A stretch of 39,531 nucleotides of DNA from contig CACOGA010000011.1 of assembly GCA_902626585.1 (NCBI GenBank), forward strand, positions 1-39,531, in the 5' to 3' direction. The translations under genes and the position numbers were made by a program. Position 1 is the stretch's first letter. Each line of letters begins with the position of its first letter. This DNA comes from an uncultured Bacteroidota bacterium (GTDB taxonomy: Bacteria; Bacteroidota; Bacteroidia; Flavobacteriales; Flavobacteriaceae). Of the stretch, positions 8,611-18,585 are shown one piece after another. Below the pieces are notes generated by a model. The model ran no database searches. It had not been told where the DNA came from and was given only the letters and a program-made list of their open reading frames with translations.

Positions 8611-10266
8611 TTAGTTTGATGTTATTTCTGAAGCCTTATATCCAATTCTAATTGCTCTTGCAACAATTTTTTGTTTATCTCCAATTGAAATTGGTGTATG
8701 ATATAAAGTCCAACTATTCGTCCCTATTTTTTCATCTATCTGATAGCCTATTGATGCTCCATTTGTAATCGAGCTCAATTCATATAAACCATCATCCCTA
8801 ATTTTAAACTCAACATTTTCTGTCTTTGGCTGAATCATGTTTGGCCAAAATGATTCAACTAATTTATTCTCAGGAATGAAACCCTGATCATTGATTTCTT
8901 TCTGCCAATTTTCTAAAGCAATTCTAAAATTGTTTATCCTATCTGCTTGTTCTGGGTCATCGATAATATTATTAACCTCATATGGATCATTCATTAGATC
9001 ATAAAACTCCTCTGAAGGCTTTGTTTTCATAAATATGTATTTTGCATCACCATATAACATATCTAAACTGTCCATTTGAATAAGTTTAGAGTTCATGGTA
9101 ATTCTCTCTCTGTATTTATTGCGATAAATCAAAGGTTGTTCTGGCATAAAATTTTTGATGTAGACATATCTTCCATCTAAAACAGACCTCTGCATATCAG
9201 TACTTTCATCGAATCGATCTGCTGTACCAAATGCATATTTTCTAGGTCTATCTTCATATGGTCCAGCTATAGCCTTGCCATCATAATGCTTAGGGGGTTC
9301 AATATTCAAAAGAGATAGTACAGTAGGGCCTAGATCCATTAACGAAACGATTCTTTCATCAACTTTACCGGCATGCATTTTATTTGGGTATCTAATAATT
9401 AAAGGAACATTTAGTCCACTGTTTCCAACAGCTCTTTTTTGTCTAAGTAGATTTCCTCCGTGGTCGCTCCAAAACATAATAATAGTGTTTTCCAACAATC
9501 CATCCTCCTCTAGTTGGCTAATGAGTTCACCAACTTTTTTATCCATTGCTTCAATATTAGAATACTTTCTAGCAATATCATTTCTAACCTCCGGAATATC
9601 TGGGAAATATGATGGAATTATAATATCCTCTGGGTTGACCGTTAGAGGCTGATTACTTCTTTCCCATATTCTAGATTCGTGTGTTAATAAAGTATTCCAT
9701 ACATAAAAAAATGACTTATCTTTTGGTGCGTCCCTATAACTTACTGTTGACGAAACCTCATCCCAAGCTGTAAATGGAGCATTGAATTGATAATCACATT
9801 TAAAGTTATTGGCGCAATAATATCCATTGGCTCTCAGTATCTCGGTAAATGGTTTGACATAAATCGGAGGGACAACTTCATATTCAGGAATATTTTTTCC
9901 TTCTTTATCAATAACACCAATATTTTTTCTGTATGAAACCTGTTCAGGAGTTTTATAATTATGATAATCTCCTGTTCTCATATTATGAGCTCCAAGCCTA
10001 GCTGGATACATTCCGGTTATAATAGAAAATCGACTTGGCGCACATACTCCAACAGTTGAATAGGCATTAGTATATCTAACTCCCTCAGATGCCAGCTTAT
10101 CTAGGTTTGGTGTTTTAATTATGTCATTTCCATATGACCCCAAGATAGGCCCCATATCTTCACAGCTTATCCATACAACATTAAGAGGCTTGTCTGAAAC
10201 TTTTAAATTATCAGAGCATGAATAAAAAAGCAACAAAAAGGATAGTATGAGTTTTATTTTATACAT
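8611..10266 (-). CDS. Lipoprotein sulfatase, heparan N-sulfatase-like, with C-terminal chitobiase-like module
   Basis: I chose the ATG at 10264-10266 (551 residues). It lies one base after the stop of the upstream sulfatase and gives a compact lipoprotein signal (MYKIKLILSFLLLFYSC). Longer starts up to 10302 would overlap that gene by 35 bases and add a polar leader. The sulfatase core has VVWISCEDMGP, the C-E-D variant of the metal site common in heparan N-sulfatase-like (S1_8) members. The formylglycine signature CAPSR is at about residue 75. FWSDHGG is seen later. The last 60 residues or so (IRDDGLYELSSITNG, IVARAIRIGYKAS) resemble the small C-terminal domain of chitobiases. It probably desulfates oligosaccharides from the PUL glycan; the exact linkage cannot be read from sequence. 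Confidence 0.92.
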   Translation of the reverse strand: MYKIKLILSFLLLFYSCSDNLKVSDKPLNVVWISCEDMGPILGSYGNDIIKTPNLDKLASEGVRYTNAYSTVGVCAPSRFSIITGMYPARLGAHNMRTGDYHNYKTPEQVSYRKNIGVIDKEGKNIPEYEVVPPIYVKPFTEILRANGYYCANNFKCDYQFNAPFTAWDEVSSTVSYRDAPKDKSFFYVWNTLLTHESRIWERSNQPLTVNPEDIIIPSYFPDIPEVRNDIARKYSNIEAMDKKVGELISQLEEDGLLENTIIMFWSDHGGNLLRQKRAVGNSGLNVPLIIRYPNKMHAGKVDERIVSLMDLGPTVLSLLNIEPPKHYDGKAIAGPYEDRPRKYAFGTADRFDESTDMQRSVLDGRYVYIKNFMPEQPLIYRNKYRERITMNSKLIQMDSLDMLYGDAKYIFMKTKPSEEFYDLMNDPYEVNNIIDDPEQADRINNFRIALENWQKEINDQGFIPENKLVESFWPNMIQPKTENVEFKIRDDGLYELSSITNGASIGYQIDEKIGTNSWTLYHTPISIGDKQKIVARAIRIGYKASEITSN

Positions 10267-10267
10267 G

Positions 10268-11668
10268 CTAATAATGGAGTTTAACATAATCGTCTTCATC
10301 AAGTTTACCTATTAAATCATCTGTGACATTGTTCCATTTAGAGTTTTTATCCAAAGGGTGAAGAGTAGGCTTCAATACTGAAATTGGATTATCTAGCAGA
10401 AAATCCTCTTGACTTTTCATCCAGTTTTCGAGAGCAACTGACAGCCTATTTCTTATCTTTTTGTATTTGGGATTATTTATTAGATTTACTTTCTGGAATG
10501 GATCTTTTTCCAAGTCATATAATTCTTCATAAGGAACATTTGGAAATGATTCAGCTCCGATTTTAGCAAATTCATTTATAACTGGATTATCGCCTAAGTT
10601 TGAATCAACAACTTCAACAGAATTAAAGTTTCTTATTAACTTATACCTATTACCTCTTATCATTCTTGATGGAAATATTTTACATTCTCTTATATTTTGT
10701 CTTGTTGAAACCCCAAAAATATAATCATGAATTTTCATTTTACTTCCATTTAAAGTTTCAAGAAAACTCTTTCCATCGATTTCGCTTGGAATTTCAGTAT
10801 TGGAAACTTCTAACATAGTGGGCAAAACATCAACAAGGGTCAACAATGTTTCAGATGTGGTGTTTGGCTTAATTTTTCCTGGCCACCTGATAATAAATGG
10901 CACTCGCAATCCCTGCTCTTTTAAACTCCACTTGCCACTTAAGCCATGGTCTGATGCATAAATAAACATTGTATTTTCTCTAAGGCCGTAATTATCAACC
11001 ATATTTAAAACTTGCCCTAGTTGATCATTATCATCTTGAATATTTTGATAGTACCCTGGCTTGTGATTTCCTATATAAGATGGGTCATATGGTAATTTAA
11101 AAATATCTGCTTTACTGTAATTTGATGTTTGTGGATATGGGCCGTGTGGATAATCTGATGCAATAATTAAACAAAAAGGTTTGTTTACATTTTTTAGATA
11201 ATCTTCAATTTGCTCAAGAGGTAGGTGCCTATTATTAACTTTTGGAAAATAATAAGTCCAGTCAAATACTTTATTTGGTTTAACATGGCTTTTTCCTGCT
11301 AAAACTACTTCATAGCCTGATTCCTTCAATAATGAAGTTATACTTTTAATATCAGGTTTAACACCAATATGATTAGCCATACATCCATTTTTCACAGGAT
11401 ACATTCCTGTAAAAATTTGAGATCTACTAGGGGCACATATTGCCTGACCTGTGTAAAAGTTTGAAAACTTCATCCCTTCGCTAGCAAGAAGATCAGCATT
11501 ACTCGTTTGAACATTTGGGTTTCCATACACTCCATAATCTAGTAAATCCTGATCATCAGAAAGATAAAAAACTATATTGGGTGTTTTTGATTCTTGCTGG
11601 CTATAAAAACTATTGAAACTCAATAAAAATATTAGCAAAATATAATAAATAAGTCTGTTTTTTTTCAT
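10268..11668 (-). CDS. Secreted sulfatase, heparan N-sulfatase-like
   Basis: 466 residues with a cleavable signal peptide (about 1-23, NSFYSQ) and no lipobox, unlike the other two sulfatases. The core has NIVFYLSDDQD with the metal-binding Asp pair and CAPSR at about residue 78, so it is a formylglycine-type enzyme. YASDHGLSGKW and VPFIIRWPGKI are further family marks, and LYDLEKDPFQKVNLI near the end is typical of N-sulfatase-like S1 enzymes. Its start overlaps the stop of the GH30 gene by 4 bases (ATGA), which argues for translational coupling with GH30. It is only distantly similar to the sulfatase encoded next, so the two probably act on different sulfate positions or different chain contexts. 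Confidence 0.92.
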   Translation of the reverse strand: MKKNRLIYYILLIFLLSFNSFYSQQESKTPNIVFYLSDDQDLLDYGVYGNPNVQTSNADLLASEGMKFSNFYTGQAICAPSRSQIFTGMYPVKNGCMANHIGVKPDIKSITSLLKESGYEVVLAGKSHVKPNKVFDWTYYFPKVNNRHLPLEQIEDYLKNVNKPFCLIIASDYPHGPYPQTSNYSKADIFKLPYDPSYIGNHKPGYYQNIQDDNDQLGQVLNMVDNYGLRENTMFIYASDHGLSGKWSLKEQGLRVPFIIRWPGKIKPNTTSETLLTLVDVLPTMLEVSNTEIPSEIDGKSFLETLNGSKMKIHDYIFGVSTRQNIRECKIFPSRMIRGNRYKLIRNFNSVEVVDSNLGDNPVINEFAKIGAESFPNVPYEELYDLEKDPFQKVNLINNPKYKKIRNRLSVALENWMKSQEDFLLDNPISVLKPTLHPLDKNSKWNNVTDDLIGKLDEDDYVKLHY

Positions 11669-13821
11669 TGCTTAATTATCTTTTTTGTTGTTGTCTTCTG
11701 ATTAAATGTAGATGTAATATTAAGCAAATAAGTGCCATATTCTAAAGTTGATATGTCAATTATAACTTCTTTGTTATTACTAAACCTGTCAATTAATTTT
11801 TGACCCTGCAAGTTAAAAATCTTAATATTATAATTTGAATAGTCAGGTAAAATCAAATTGAGTTTATCTTCTGCTGGATTAGGGAATAGTTCAACTTGAA
11901 AATCATTATTATTTACAAAATTAAAATCACTATTAGAAAGAGATTCGTCAATATCAAATACTAGTGAAGTTAAAGAGAGTTCGGGCAACGTTGTTGTAAA
12001 ATATCTGTTATAATAATCTATTTCACTTATACCCAACGATGAAAAGTCCTCAGAATCATTATTAGTAGTCAAAAAGGTTTCCACCGTTGTTGCACCAATA
12101 GGAATGTCTATTGAAAAATCTTTTTCATTACCCTCATTAAAAATTTGAACTATTACTTTAGATTCATCATCTGAAATAAAACTACCAACATAAACTCCGT
12201 TTTCATCGGTAGAATTCGAAGTTATTAAACTATATCCCCTCTTTACAAGGTTTGTAAAATGCTTAAATGAATAATATCTTTTTGGTAAGATTATGTCGCC
12301 CGTAGGTGTCCACGAAACTAAGCTTGAATATCCGTCATTATCAGCTTGCTCGTAAAATAAATGAAGCATATATGCAGTAACCCCACCCTCATTAAAGCCT
12401 CTTAATATCCACTTAATATAATCTGCTGCATCTGTCATTGACAGATCAGTACTGTTAAGATTGGCAGACTCAGTCACCCAAACTGGTTTACCATTAGCAG
12501 CTTCTTTCAATGCATTCCAATTAGCATTGTGATTAGGGTCTGCGTAAGTGTGTGTTCCAACTATATCTACAGCATTTTCTACAGCAGAATTTTCAAACAT
12601 GGTATTAATATAGTTTGTTGCTGAAGTTCCTGAGTTTTGAGATTCCACCCTAAAACACTCAGGTGAGACTATTTTAACATGATCTAATCCAGAGTTTGAT
12701 AGCCTTGCATTTAGGTTGATTAATATACTTGATAATTCAGAAGGTGTGGTATTCATTGACTCATATGAAACCTCATAATCAGGCTCATTTGTAGGAGAAA
12801 TTGCAGTTACTTCAATTCCATACCTAGATTCCATACCGTTTAAAAACGCTACAAGAAATTCACTAAATTCAGGCTCTCCTCCAGATATTAAAGTTCCTCC
12901 ATTATTATGCTGACCATTAGTTTTTAACCATCCAGGAGCACTATTACAATTTCCAATAATATGATCAAAGCCATTGATACTTAAATCAAAGGCATTTTGT
13001 AGAGCCTCGCCAATATAACGAGTTCTCCAAATATTAGGATCACTGTCATATCTTGTCCAATCAAGCTGTGATTCGTCTAAGTCGTAAGGATCATTATTAT
13101 CATTTTCTGGTTCTAAATCATGATACACAAAAAAGCGAATCATATTAACCTCTAGGTCGCTAAAACAATATTGCTCAATCTGCTCTCTAAAAGAATCATT
13201 TAATACATATAATTGTTCTGTTCTTCTTTTAATTCCAGCTCCAAAACCATCAACTGTTTGTAATTTTTCATTAGGTGCAAAAGTAATTCTATCACCAGGC
13301 GAAATACTTACCTCGTCTAAGAAATATGTAACATCGGACTGCATATACCAAAACCTAACTCTATTGTTATCACTTGAGTGCTCAACAGTAAAAGTGTGAC
13401 TATATCTTTGCCATTCATTTGTAATCCAAATATTTTGTCCCTGATAACTTCCAGAAACTTCAGATTGAAATACAAGCTTCATTTGTCTGGAGTCAGCTCC
13501 TTCAACTTTTGCATAAAAAGTGACCGTATACTTTTGGCCAGCGATCACTTGAAATGGATATTCGCTTTTTGAGCTAACATGCCATCCATTTGTGCCAAGT
13601 GAGTGAACTTCGCACTTCAAGGCTTTAGTACTTCCTTCAACTAAATCATCTGTTTGAATTGAATATGTAGCATCACCCCCTTCATTGGCTTGATGACTCC
13701 AATATTGAAAATTATTATTTTCAATATCTTCTAAAAAACCATTAGCAAGAGGAAGCTGATTCTGTGATATCGACGGATACCAAAATAAATTAAGTAATAT
13801 TATTGATACTAATTTCCTCAC
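11665..13821 (-). CDS. T9SS-secreted GH30 family glycoside hydrolase with N-terminal binding module
   Basis: 718 residues, starting at GTG (no in-frame ATG nearby; the GTG gives a good signal peptide, MRKLVSIILL to SISQ). Residues about 22-178 are a CBM4/9-like module also present alone at 4103-4639. Residues about 180-620 are a clan A (beta/alpha)8 barrel plus side domain of GH30 type. It opens with QTVDGFGAG, the acid/base is Glu346 in SPTNEPDY, and the nucleophile is Glu451 in VWVTESAN. Residues about 645-718 are a T9SS sorting domain (ELFPNPAEDK). GH30 enzymes are retaining and act on beta-linked chains such as xylan, beta-1,6-glucan or related glycans; the subfamily could not be fixed. 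As the only clear glycosidase seen here, it probably performs the first endo cut of the sulfated substrate at the cell surface. Confidence 0.93.
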   Translation of the reverse strand: MRKLVSIILLNLFWYPSISQNQLPLANGFLEDIENNNFQYWSHQANEGGDATYSIQTDDLVEGSTKALKCEVHSLGTNGWHVSSKSEYPFQVIAGQKYTVTFYAKVEGADSRQMKLVFQSEVSGSYQGQNIWITNEWQRYSHTFTVEHSSDNNRVRFWYMQSDVTYFLDEVSISPGDRITFAPNEKLQTVDGFGAGIKRRTEQLYVLNDSFREQIEQYCFSDLEVNMIRFFVYHDLEPENDNNDPYDLDESQLDWTRYDSDPNIWRTRYIGEALQNAFDLSINGFDHIIGNCNSAPGWLKTNGQHNNGGTLISGGEPEFSEFLVAFLNGMESRYGIEVTAISPTNEPDYEVSYESMNTTPSELSSILINLNARLSNSGLDHVKIVSPECFRVESQNSGTSATNYINTMFENSAVENAVDIVGTHTYADPNHNANWNALKEAANGKPVWVTESANLNSTDLSMTDAADYIKWILRGFNEGGVTAYMLHLFYEQADNDGYSSLVSWTPTGDIILPKRYYSFKHFTNLVKRGYSLITSNSTDENGVYVGSFISDDESKVIVQIFNEGNEKDFSIDIPIGATTVETFLTTNNDSEDFSSLGISEIDYYNRYFTTTLPELSLTSLVFDIDESLSNSDFNFVNNNDFQVELFPNPAEDKLNLILPDYSNYNIKIFNLQGQKLIDRFSNNKEVIIDISTLEYGTYLLNITSTFNQKTTTKKIIKQ

Positions 13822-13835
13822 TCTTATAAATTAGA

Positions 13836-13868
13836 ATGCTACCACTAATAATTTATCAATGGTAGCAT
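13836..13868 (-). promoter_or_regulatory. Hairpin between susD-like and GH30 genes
   Basis: A perfect 9-base inverted repeat, ATGCTACCA (13836-13844) and TGGTAGCAT (13860-13868), encloses a 15-base AT-rich loop in the 63-base gap. No strong U-run follows on the transcribed strand, so it is less likely to be a full terminator. It is better explained as a partial terminator or RNA-stabilising stem that keeps susCD transcripts more abundant than the downstream enzyme genes. That role is inferred. Confidence 0.55.
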
Positions 13869-13884
13869 ATTTTAAATTTAATTT

Positions 13885-15408
13885 TTAGTCAATTAAATCA
13901 TTGGTATTGATTTCTATTAACGGAATCGGTAATGACATTACTTGATTCTCATCCGTACTCAAAGTTAGATCTACAGCGGGGTTGTGAATAGGATTATTAT
14001 TATGGAATAAAATCGTTTTATTTAAAAAATAATCGAACCCTCTTCTTCTATTGTTGTGAGCATCCTCACCTTCACCCAACATTTCGAATCTATATTCATA
14101 CATTATTGCCTCTCTAAACTCATCTTGAGTTCCAAAATAAGCACCTTGTGGGCTCATTCCCACTCTACTTAAAAGCTCTGTAACAAATCCTAATTGTTGT
14201 CCGTTATCTAATTCATTAGAAATTTCGGCCAACATTATTAATAATTCACCATACCTGTATATAATTACATTTTGATCTCCATATTGATTACTGTGTTGTG
14301 TATCCTTCTCAGTGAATTTAAAAAAGTATGGATGTGCTTTTGAAAAATTAGGTCTTCCAGGATTAGAAGGATAAACGGTGATTAAATTTCCATTGTCAGC
14401 TCTATTATAACTATGTAAGTAAGTTCCCTCCAGTCTTGGATCATTTGGATATATTGATGCGTGATGATCATGAACATCTGCACTCACTCTTAACCAACCA
14501 AAATGCTGACCCAATTTATATTTCCAAGGAGTAAAATTTCTACCCATCTGTGAATTTGCAGCATCTTGACTAATTTGTAACTCCCAAATTGACTCTGGGG
14601 AATTTTCATTAGTGTCTGTGAATAAACTGCTGTAATCTGCAACCAAACTATATTGACCATACACCTGCATTGCTTGATCATATGCCAATTGCCAATAGTC
14701 CATTTCACTAATACCGTCAGATCTTAAGTCTGGGTTAGTGGCTAATGTCATATATACTTTTGATAATAACATGTTGGCTGCAAACTGCCTAGGGTATCCT
14801 GTGCCAAAATTGCCATTCATAAGTGAAGCTGCCATTTCAGCATCAGCCACTATTTGAGCATATACTTCTTTTGAAGGAGATGTGGCCAGATGTAAATTCT
14901 CATTGTTTGGCAATGATAACCATAGAGGGATATCACCCCACAACCTTGTTAACGAGAAGTATGACCATGCTCTCACAAAATATGCTTGACCAGCAATATC
15001 ATTAAAACCAGACTCGTCAGATGTAGAGGGTTCTAAAACAGTTGATATGTTTTGTATTGCACCATTACACCTTGCAATTACAGAGTATAATCCTCCCCAC
15101 ATTGCCTCTGAGTCAGCATCATAAGTAGGCTTGAGTGAAAAAAGATTTGCGTTATTTATATTATTTACATTGTTACCGCCATTTTTTCCAGCAGTAAAAA
15201 GACCAGAGAATCCATTAATTGCAAAGATTCTTCTTTCCTGTGCATTATAGCTTGTTAGTGATTGGTAAATTCCATCTAATGCACCCTTTGCAACATTAAT
15301 ATCAGTGTACACTGCTTCCGAATCCAAAAATATTGGATCTTCATCGAGATCACATGAGATTGAAAACAAACCAATTATTACTAATAATATTATTTTAAAA
15401 TTTTTCAT
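13885..15408 (-). CDS. SusD/RagB family glycan-binding lipoprotein
   Basis: 507 residues. The lipobox ends at Cys19 (LFSISC), predicting an outer-membrane lipoprotein facing outward. The N-terminal pattern (LDEDP, YTDINVAKGALDGIYQSLTS) and the TPR-like helices with WGGLYSVIARCNGAI and ARAWSYF-type motifs (FVRAWSYFSLTRLWGD) are characteristic of SusD. The C-terminal part has IYRYGELLIMLAEI and RRRGFDYF, usual in the family. Length is normal (about 500). It lies 27 bases downstream of the SusC gene and forms with it the lidded transporter that captures oligosaccharides. The specificity cannot be read directly; the sulfatases and GH30 enzyme next to it point to a sulfated glycan. Confidence 0.96.
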   Translation of the reverse strand: MKNFKIILLVIIGLFSISCDLDEDPIFLDSEAVYTDINVAKGALDGIYQSLTSYNAQERRIFAINGFSGLFTAGKNGGNNVNNINNANLFSLKPTYDADSEAMWGGLYSVIARCNGAIQNISTVLEPSTSDESGFNDIAGQAYFVRAWSYFSLTRLWGDIPLWLSLPNNENLHLATSPSKEVYAQIVADAEMAASLMNGNFGTGYPRQFAANMLLSKVYMTLATNPDLRSDGISEMDYWQLAYDQAMQVYGQYSLVADYSSLFTDTNENSPESIWELQISQDAANSQMGRNFTPWKYKLGQHFGWLRVSADVHDHHASIYPNDPRLEGTYLHSYNRADNGNLITVYPSNPGRPNFSKAHPYFFKFTEKDTQHSNQYGDQNVIIYRYGELLIMLAEISNELDNGQQLGFVTELLSRVGMSPQGAYFGTQDEFREAIMYEYRFEMLGEGEDAHNNRRRGFDYFLNKTILFHNNNPIHNPAVDLTLSTDENQVMSLPIPLIEINTNDLID

Positions 15409-15435
15409 ATTTTAAGAATTTAGTTTTTTTACTTT

Positions 15436-18400
15436 TTAAAATCCAACGTTAAGTCCTACAATAAAAGTTCTAGCATTCGCACGACCATTCCAATCAACAC
15501 CATTGATTAGGCCATTGTATAAGAAACTTGAAATTTCCGGATCATAGCCAGAATAGTCTGTCCAGGTAAGTAAATTTTGTCCAGCTATAAATAACTTCAA
15601 ATTACTTATCGAGTCATTATTATTAACATCAAAATCATAACTAACCGTTAAGTTGCTCAGTCTTAAATAACTTCCGTCTTCAATTATTCTGTCTGTCATT
15701 GCAGGTTGCCCATTAGTTGAATAACCAATCCTAGGGTAAGTGTTAGTTTGAGCATCAGGTCTCCAGGCATTATAATAAGCATCCGGAGCTATATTTAGAT
15801 ACGTTAAACCCTCTGCATTATCAAGCTGTAATAAATTTCCGTTTGCGATATCATTTCCATACACACCATTAAATAAAATACTGGCGGTTAATCTCTTATA
15901 GGATAAATTGAAGTTAAATCCATAAATAAAATCAGGATTTGGATTTCCAATAAAAGTTCTGTCATTTAAATCTATTATACCATCTCCATTTTGATCAACT
16001 ATTCTAACATCACCGGGCACTGCAGTTGTGCCAAATACGTCTGGAAGAACATCTCCAGTTTGATAAATTCCGTCGGTTTCTAATCCGTAAAATAGGCTTG
16101 TTTCTTCCCCCTCAACAAAAACGTTCGCAGGATACCTAAATAAGTTACTTCTTGTTACTTCTGAACCAAAATAAAATCTTCTCTCCCCTGCAATACCATC
16201 CACATAAAATTCATCTAATGGCTGTGAGGATAGACTTGTTATTTTAGTTTTATTAAAACCAATATTTCCACCCATACTTAGCTGTAAATCATTTTTGGAA
16301 ATTAAATCTGTGTTTAAAGAAACCTCAAGTCCCTTGTTTGTAATCTCACCTTGATTTACTAAGATGCTAGAAAAACCTGAAGATGTTGGTATACTAACTC
16401 GTTGAAGAAGATCTTTAGTTTTCTTCTCATAAATATCAACAGTACCTGTTATTTTTTTATTGTTTGTGGCGAAATCAGCTCCAAAATTCATCTGCTCTGT
16501 TGTCTCCCATGTCAAGTCAGGGTTGGCAACATTTTGCAAAGCAATTGGAACATTTGTACCCCCGTCAGAATTTCCATATAGGTTTGGCGAAACTCCGTAA
16601 TTAGATAATGTTCCATATGACCCAATCCCGTGATTACCAATTTGGCCCCACCCAGCTCTAAGTTTTAGTTCTTCAAATAACTTTAAATCATTGTTCTGGT
16701 GGATATTCCAAGCCAATGCAAATGATGGGAAAAAACCATAACGATTGTTTTGAGCGAACTTTGAGACTCCATCCCTTCTGAAAGTTGCCGTTAGGATATA
16801 TGTGTTATCATAAGTGTAATTGAATCTCCCCAATAATGAGAAAATTTGCTGGTCGCCTTTAATATAGGTTAAAGGCCTTGTTATTACTTGACCATATGCG
16901 GGATTTTGTGTGGTAAATTGTGTTGTAACAAAGTCCTCAACAGCGTATATGTTATTAGAAACTTTTCTTACGTCATAAGTAACACCAAGAACACTATTTA
17001 TTCTATGCTTTCTTTTCAGTGTTCTGTTAAATCTTAAAAAATTATTCACCTGAAAAGAAGAATTATTAAGCCCGGTAATTTGCAATGACCCATTAGCATT
17101 ATTACCCTGCCATGTAGTTGTTCCAAAAAATCGTCTTCTTTCTTTATTACGAATATTACCACCAAGTTTGACCTGGTATCTTAATCCTTGTACCGGAAGT
17201 TTATAAGTAAGGGCTAAATTACCAATGTATCTACTTTCCTTTGAAATGTCTTCAAAATCATTGATCCAAGCATAAGGATTTGAGATGTCTAAATCTTCAC
17301 CAAAATCTTCAAATTCCTCTGTGATAATAGGTCTAAAGGAAATGACTTGCTTAATAAAACTTTGATTTGATCCGCCTAATAGATCACCACTTTCTGCAAA
17401 GTTTGTTGAGCTAATATATCCACTCATTCTTGCTTCAAGAATCAACTTATCATTTAAATCCTGATTAAAATTAATTCTCATATCACCACTTTGAAATGAT
17501 GATGTTGGAACAATGCCTTCCTGGTCATCAAAACCTGCTGAGATGTAATAATTTCCATTATCAGTACCACCTGAAACAGACCCACCTACTTTTCTGCTGA
17601 TACCACTCCTATAAATTTCGTCTTGCCAATAATATGATCGTGCAGGTGTATCTAAAATAGTTCCATCAGATTCAACAGCATATATAGCGAAATCATCATC
17701 AATAAAATATCTTGGACCTAAACCATTGTTTGCCTGAACTTCATTAGCATAAGCAGCAAATCCATAAGGGTCTAGAACATCATATTTTTTTGAAATAACT
17801 CTGACCGAAGTATTAGAAAAAGCTTCAATTGTAGCTTTTCCGCTTTTACCCTTTTTAGTGGTAATAAGAACCACACCGTTAGCGCCTCTTGATCCATATA
17901 TAGCCGTCGCTGAAGCATCTTTTAAAACCTGAATACTTTCAATATCTCTTGGATTAATTCCGTTTAAACCGTTTTGGCTTTCTTGACCTAAGTTTCCTAC
18001 TCCAGCTGGAAGGACATCTTCACCGGCTGATGAAATAATTACACCATCAACAACATATAATGGTTCGTTATTACCTCTCAAACTATTTGTGCCTCTGATT
18101 TTTACACTGATTCCAGCACCTGGAGTGGCAGAATTTTGAACAACTTGAACCCCAGCAGCTCTTCCTTGTAATAACTGATCAATTGAGTTTGACTGGTTCG
18201 CTACTTCTTCTTCAACTTCAACCTGAGACAAAGAGCCTGTTAAATCTTTTTTCAATACCGAACCATAACCAATAACCACAACTTCTTCAAGTTGCTCAAG
18301 ATCTGGAATCATCATAATGGAAACGGTGTCAGATGATGAAGCGTCTACCTCCTGTGTGGAATAACCTAAATAAGAAAATATTAAAATCCTTTCTTTGTCT

Positions 18401-18585
18401 GATGGTATAGAAATAGAGTAATTCCCGTCAAAATCTGTTAAAGCCCCAATATTAGAATTTTGAACTGTGATATTTACCCCAACCAGCGGCAAATTGTTTT
18501 CATCATTAACAGTTCCCGATATCGTTTTTGTTTGTGAGAAAACAAATATTGGACATAAAATAAATATTACAAGTAAGTTTTTCAT
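15436..18585 (-). CDS. SusC/RagA family TonB-dependent oligosaccharide transporter
   Basis: 1049 residues, normal for SusC. Signal peptide about 1-17 (FVFSQ), then a carboxypeptidase-D regulatory-like Ig domain (about 20-100, ISGTVNDENNLPLVGVNI). The SusC-type signature EEVVVIGYG follows at about 100-108. The plug (about 110-235) includes IRGTNSLRGNNEPLYVVDG and ATAIYGSRGANGVVLITTKKG. The remaining residues form the 22-strand outer-membrane barrel, ending FIVGLNVGF. It imports oligosaccharides into the periplasm using TonB energy, with the SusD partner as lid. It is the first gene of the leftward PUL. The 224-base upstream gap contains weak promoter-like elements, described separately. Confidence 0.97.
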   Translation of the reverse strand: MKNLLVIFILCPIFVFSQTKTISGTVNDENNLPLVGVNITVQNSNIGALTDFDGNYSISIPSDKERILIFSYLGYSTQEVDASSSDTVSIMMIPDLEQLEEVVVIGYGSVLKKDLTGSLSQVEVEEEVANQSNSIDQLLQGRAAGVQVVQNSATPGAGISVKIRGTNSLRGNNEPLYVVDGVIISSAGEDVLPAGVGNLGQESQNGLNGINPRDIESIQVLKDASATAIYGSRGANGVVLITTKKGKSGKATIEAFSNTSVRVISKKYDVLDPYGFAAYANEVQANNGLGPRYFIDDDFAIYAVESDGTILDTPARSYYWQDEIYRSGISRKVGGSVSGGTDNGNYYISAGFDDQEGIVPTSSFQSGDMRINFNQDLNDKLILEARMSGYISSTNFAESGDLLGGSNQSFIKQVISFRPIITEEFEDFGEDLDISNPYAWINDFEDISKESRYIGNLALTYKLPVQGLRYQVKLGGNIRNKERRRFFGTTTWQGNNANGSLQITGLNNSSFQVNNFLRFNRTLKRKHRINSVLGVTYDVRKVSNNIYAVEDFVTTQFTTQNPAYGQVITRPLTYIKGDQQIFSLLGRFNYTYDNTYILTATFRRDGVSKFAQNNRYGFFPSFALAWNIHQNNDLKLFEELKLRAGWGQIGNHGIGSYGTLSNYGVSPNLYGNSDGGTNVPIALQNVANPDLTWETTEQMNFGADFATNNKKITGTVDIYEKKTKDLLQRVSIPTSSGFSSILVNQGEITNKGLEVSLNTDLISKNDLQLSMGGNIGFNKTKITSLSSQPLDEFYVDGIAGERRFYFGSEVTRSNLFRYPANVFVEGEETSLFYGLETDGIYQTGDVLPDVFGTTAVPGDVRIVDQNGDGIIDLNDRTFIGNPNPDFIYGFNFNLSYKRLTASILFNGVYGNDIANGNLLQLDNAEGLTYLNIAPDAYYNAWRPDAQTNTYPRIGYSTNGQPAMTDRIIEDGSYLRLSNLTVSYDFDVNNNDSISNLKLFIAGQNLLTWTDYSGYDPEISSFLYNGLINGVDWNGRANARTFIVGLNVGF

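Noticed and set aside
10267-10302. Longer N-terminus for the second sulfatase
   Set aside because: It would overlap the upstream sulfatase gene and put a polar leader before the lipoprotein signal. The ATG at 10266 fits the lipobox and the gene spacing.
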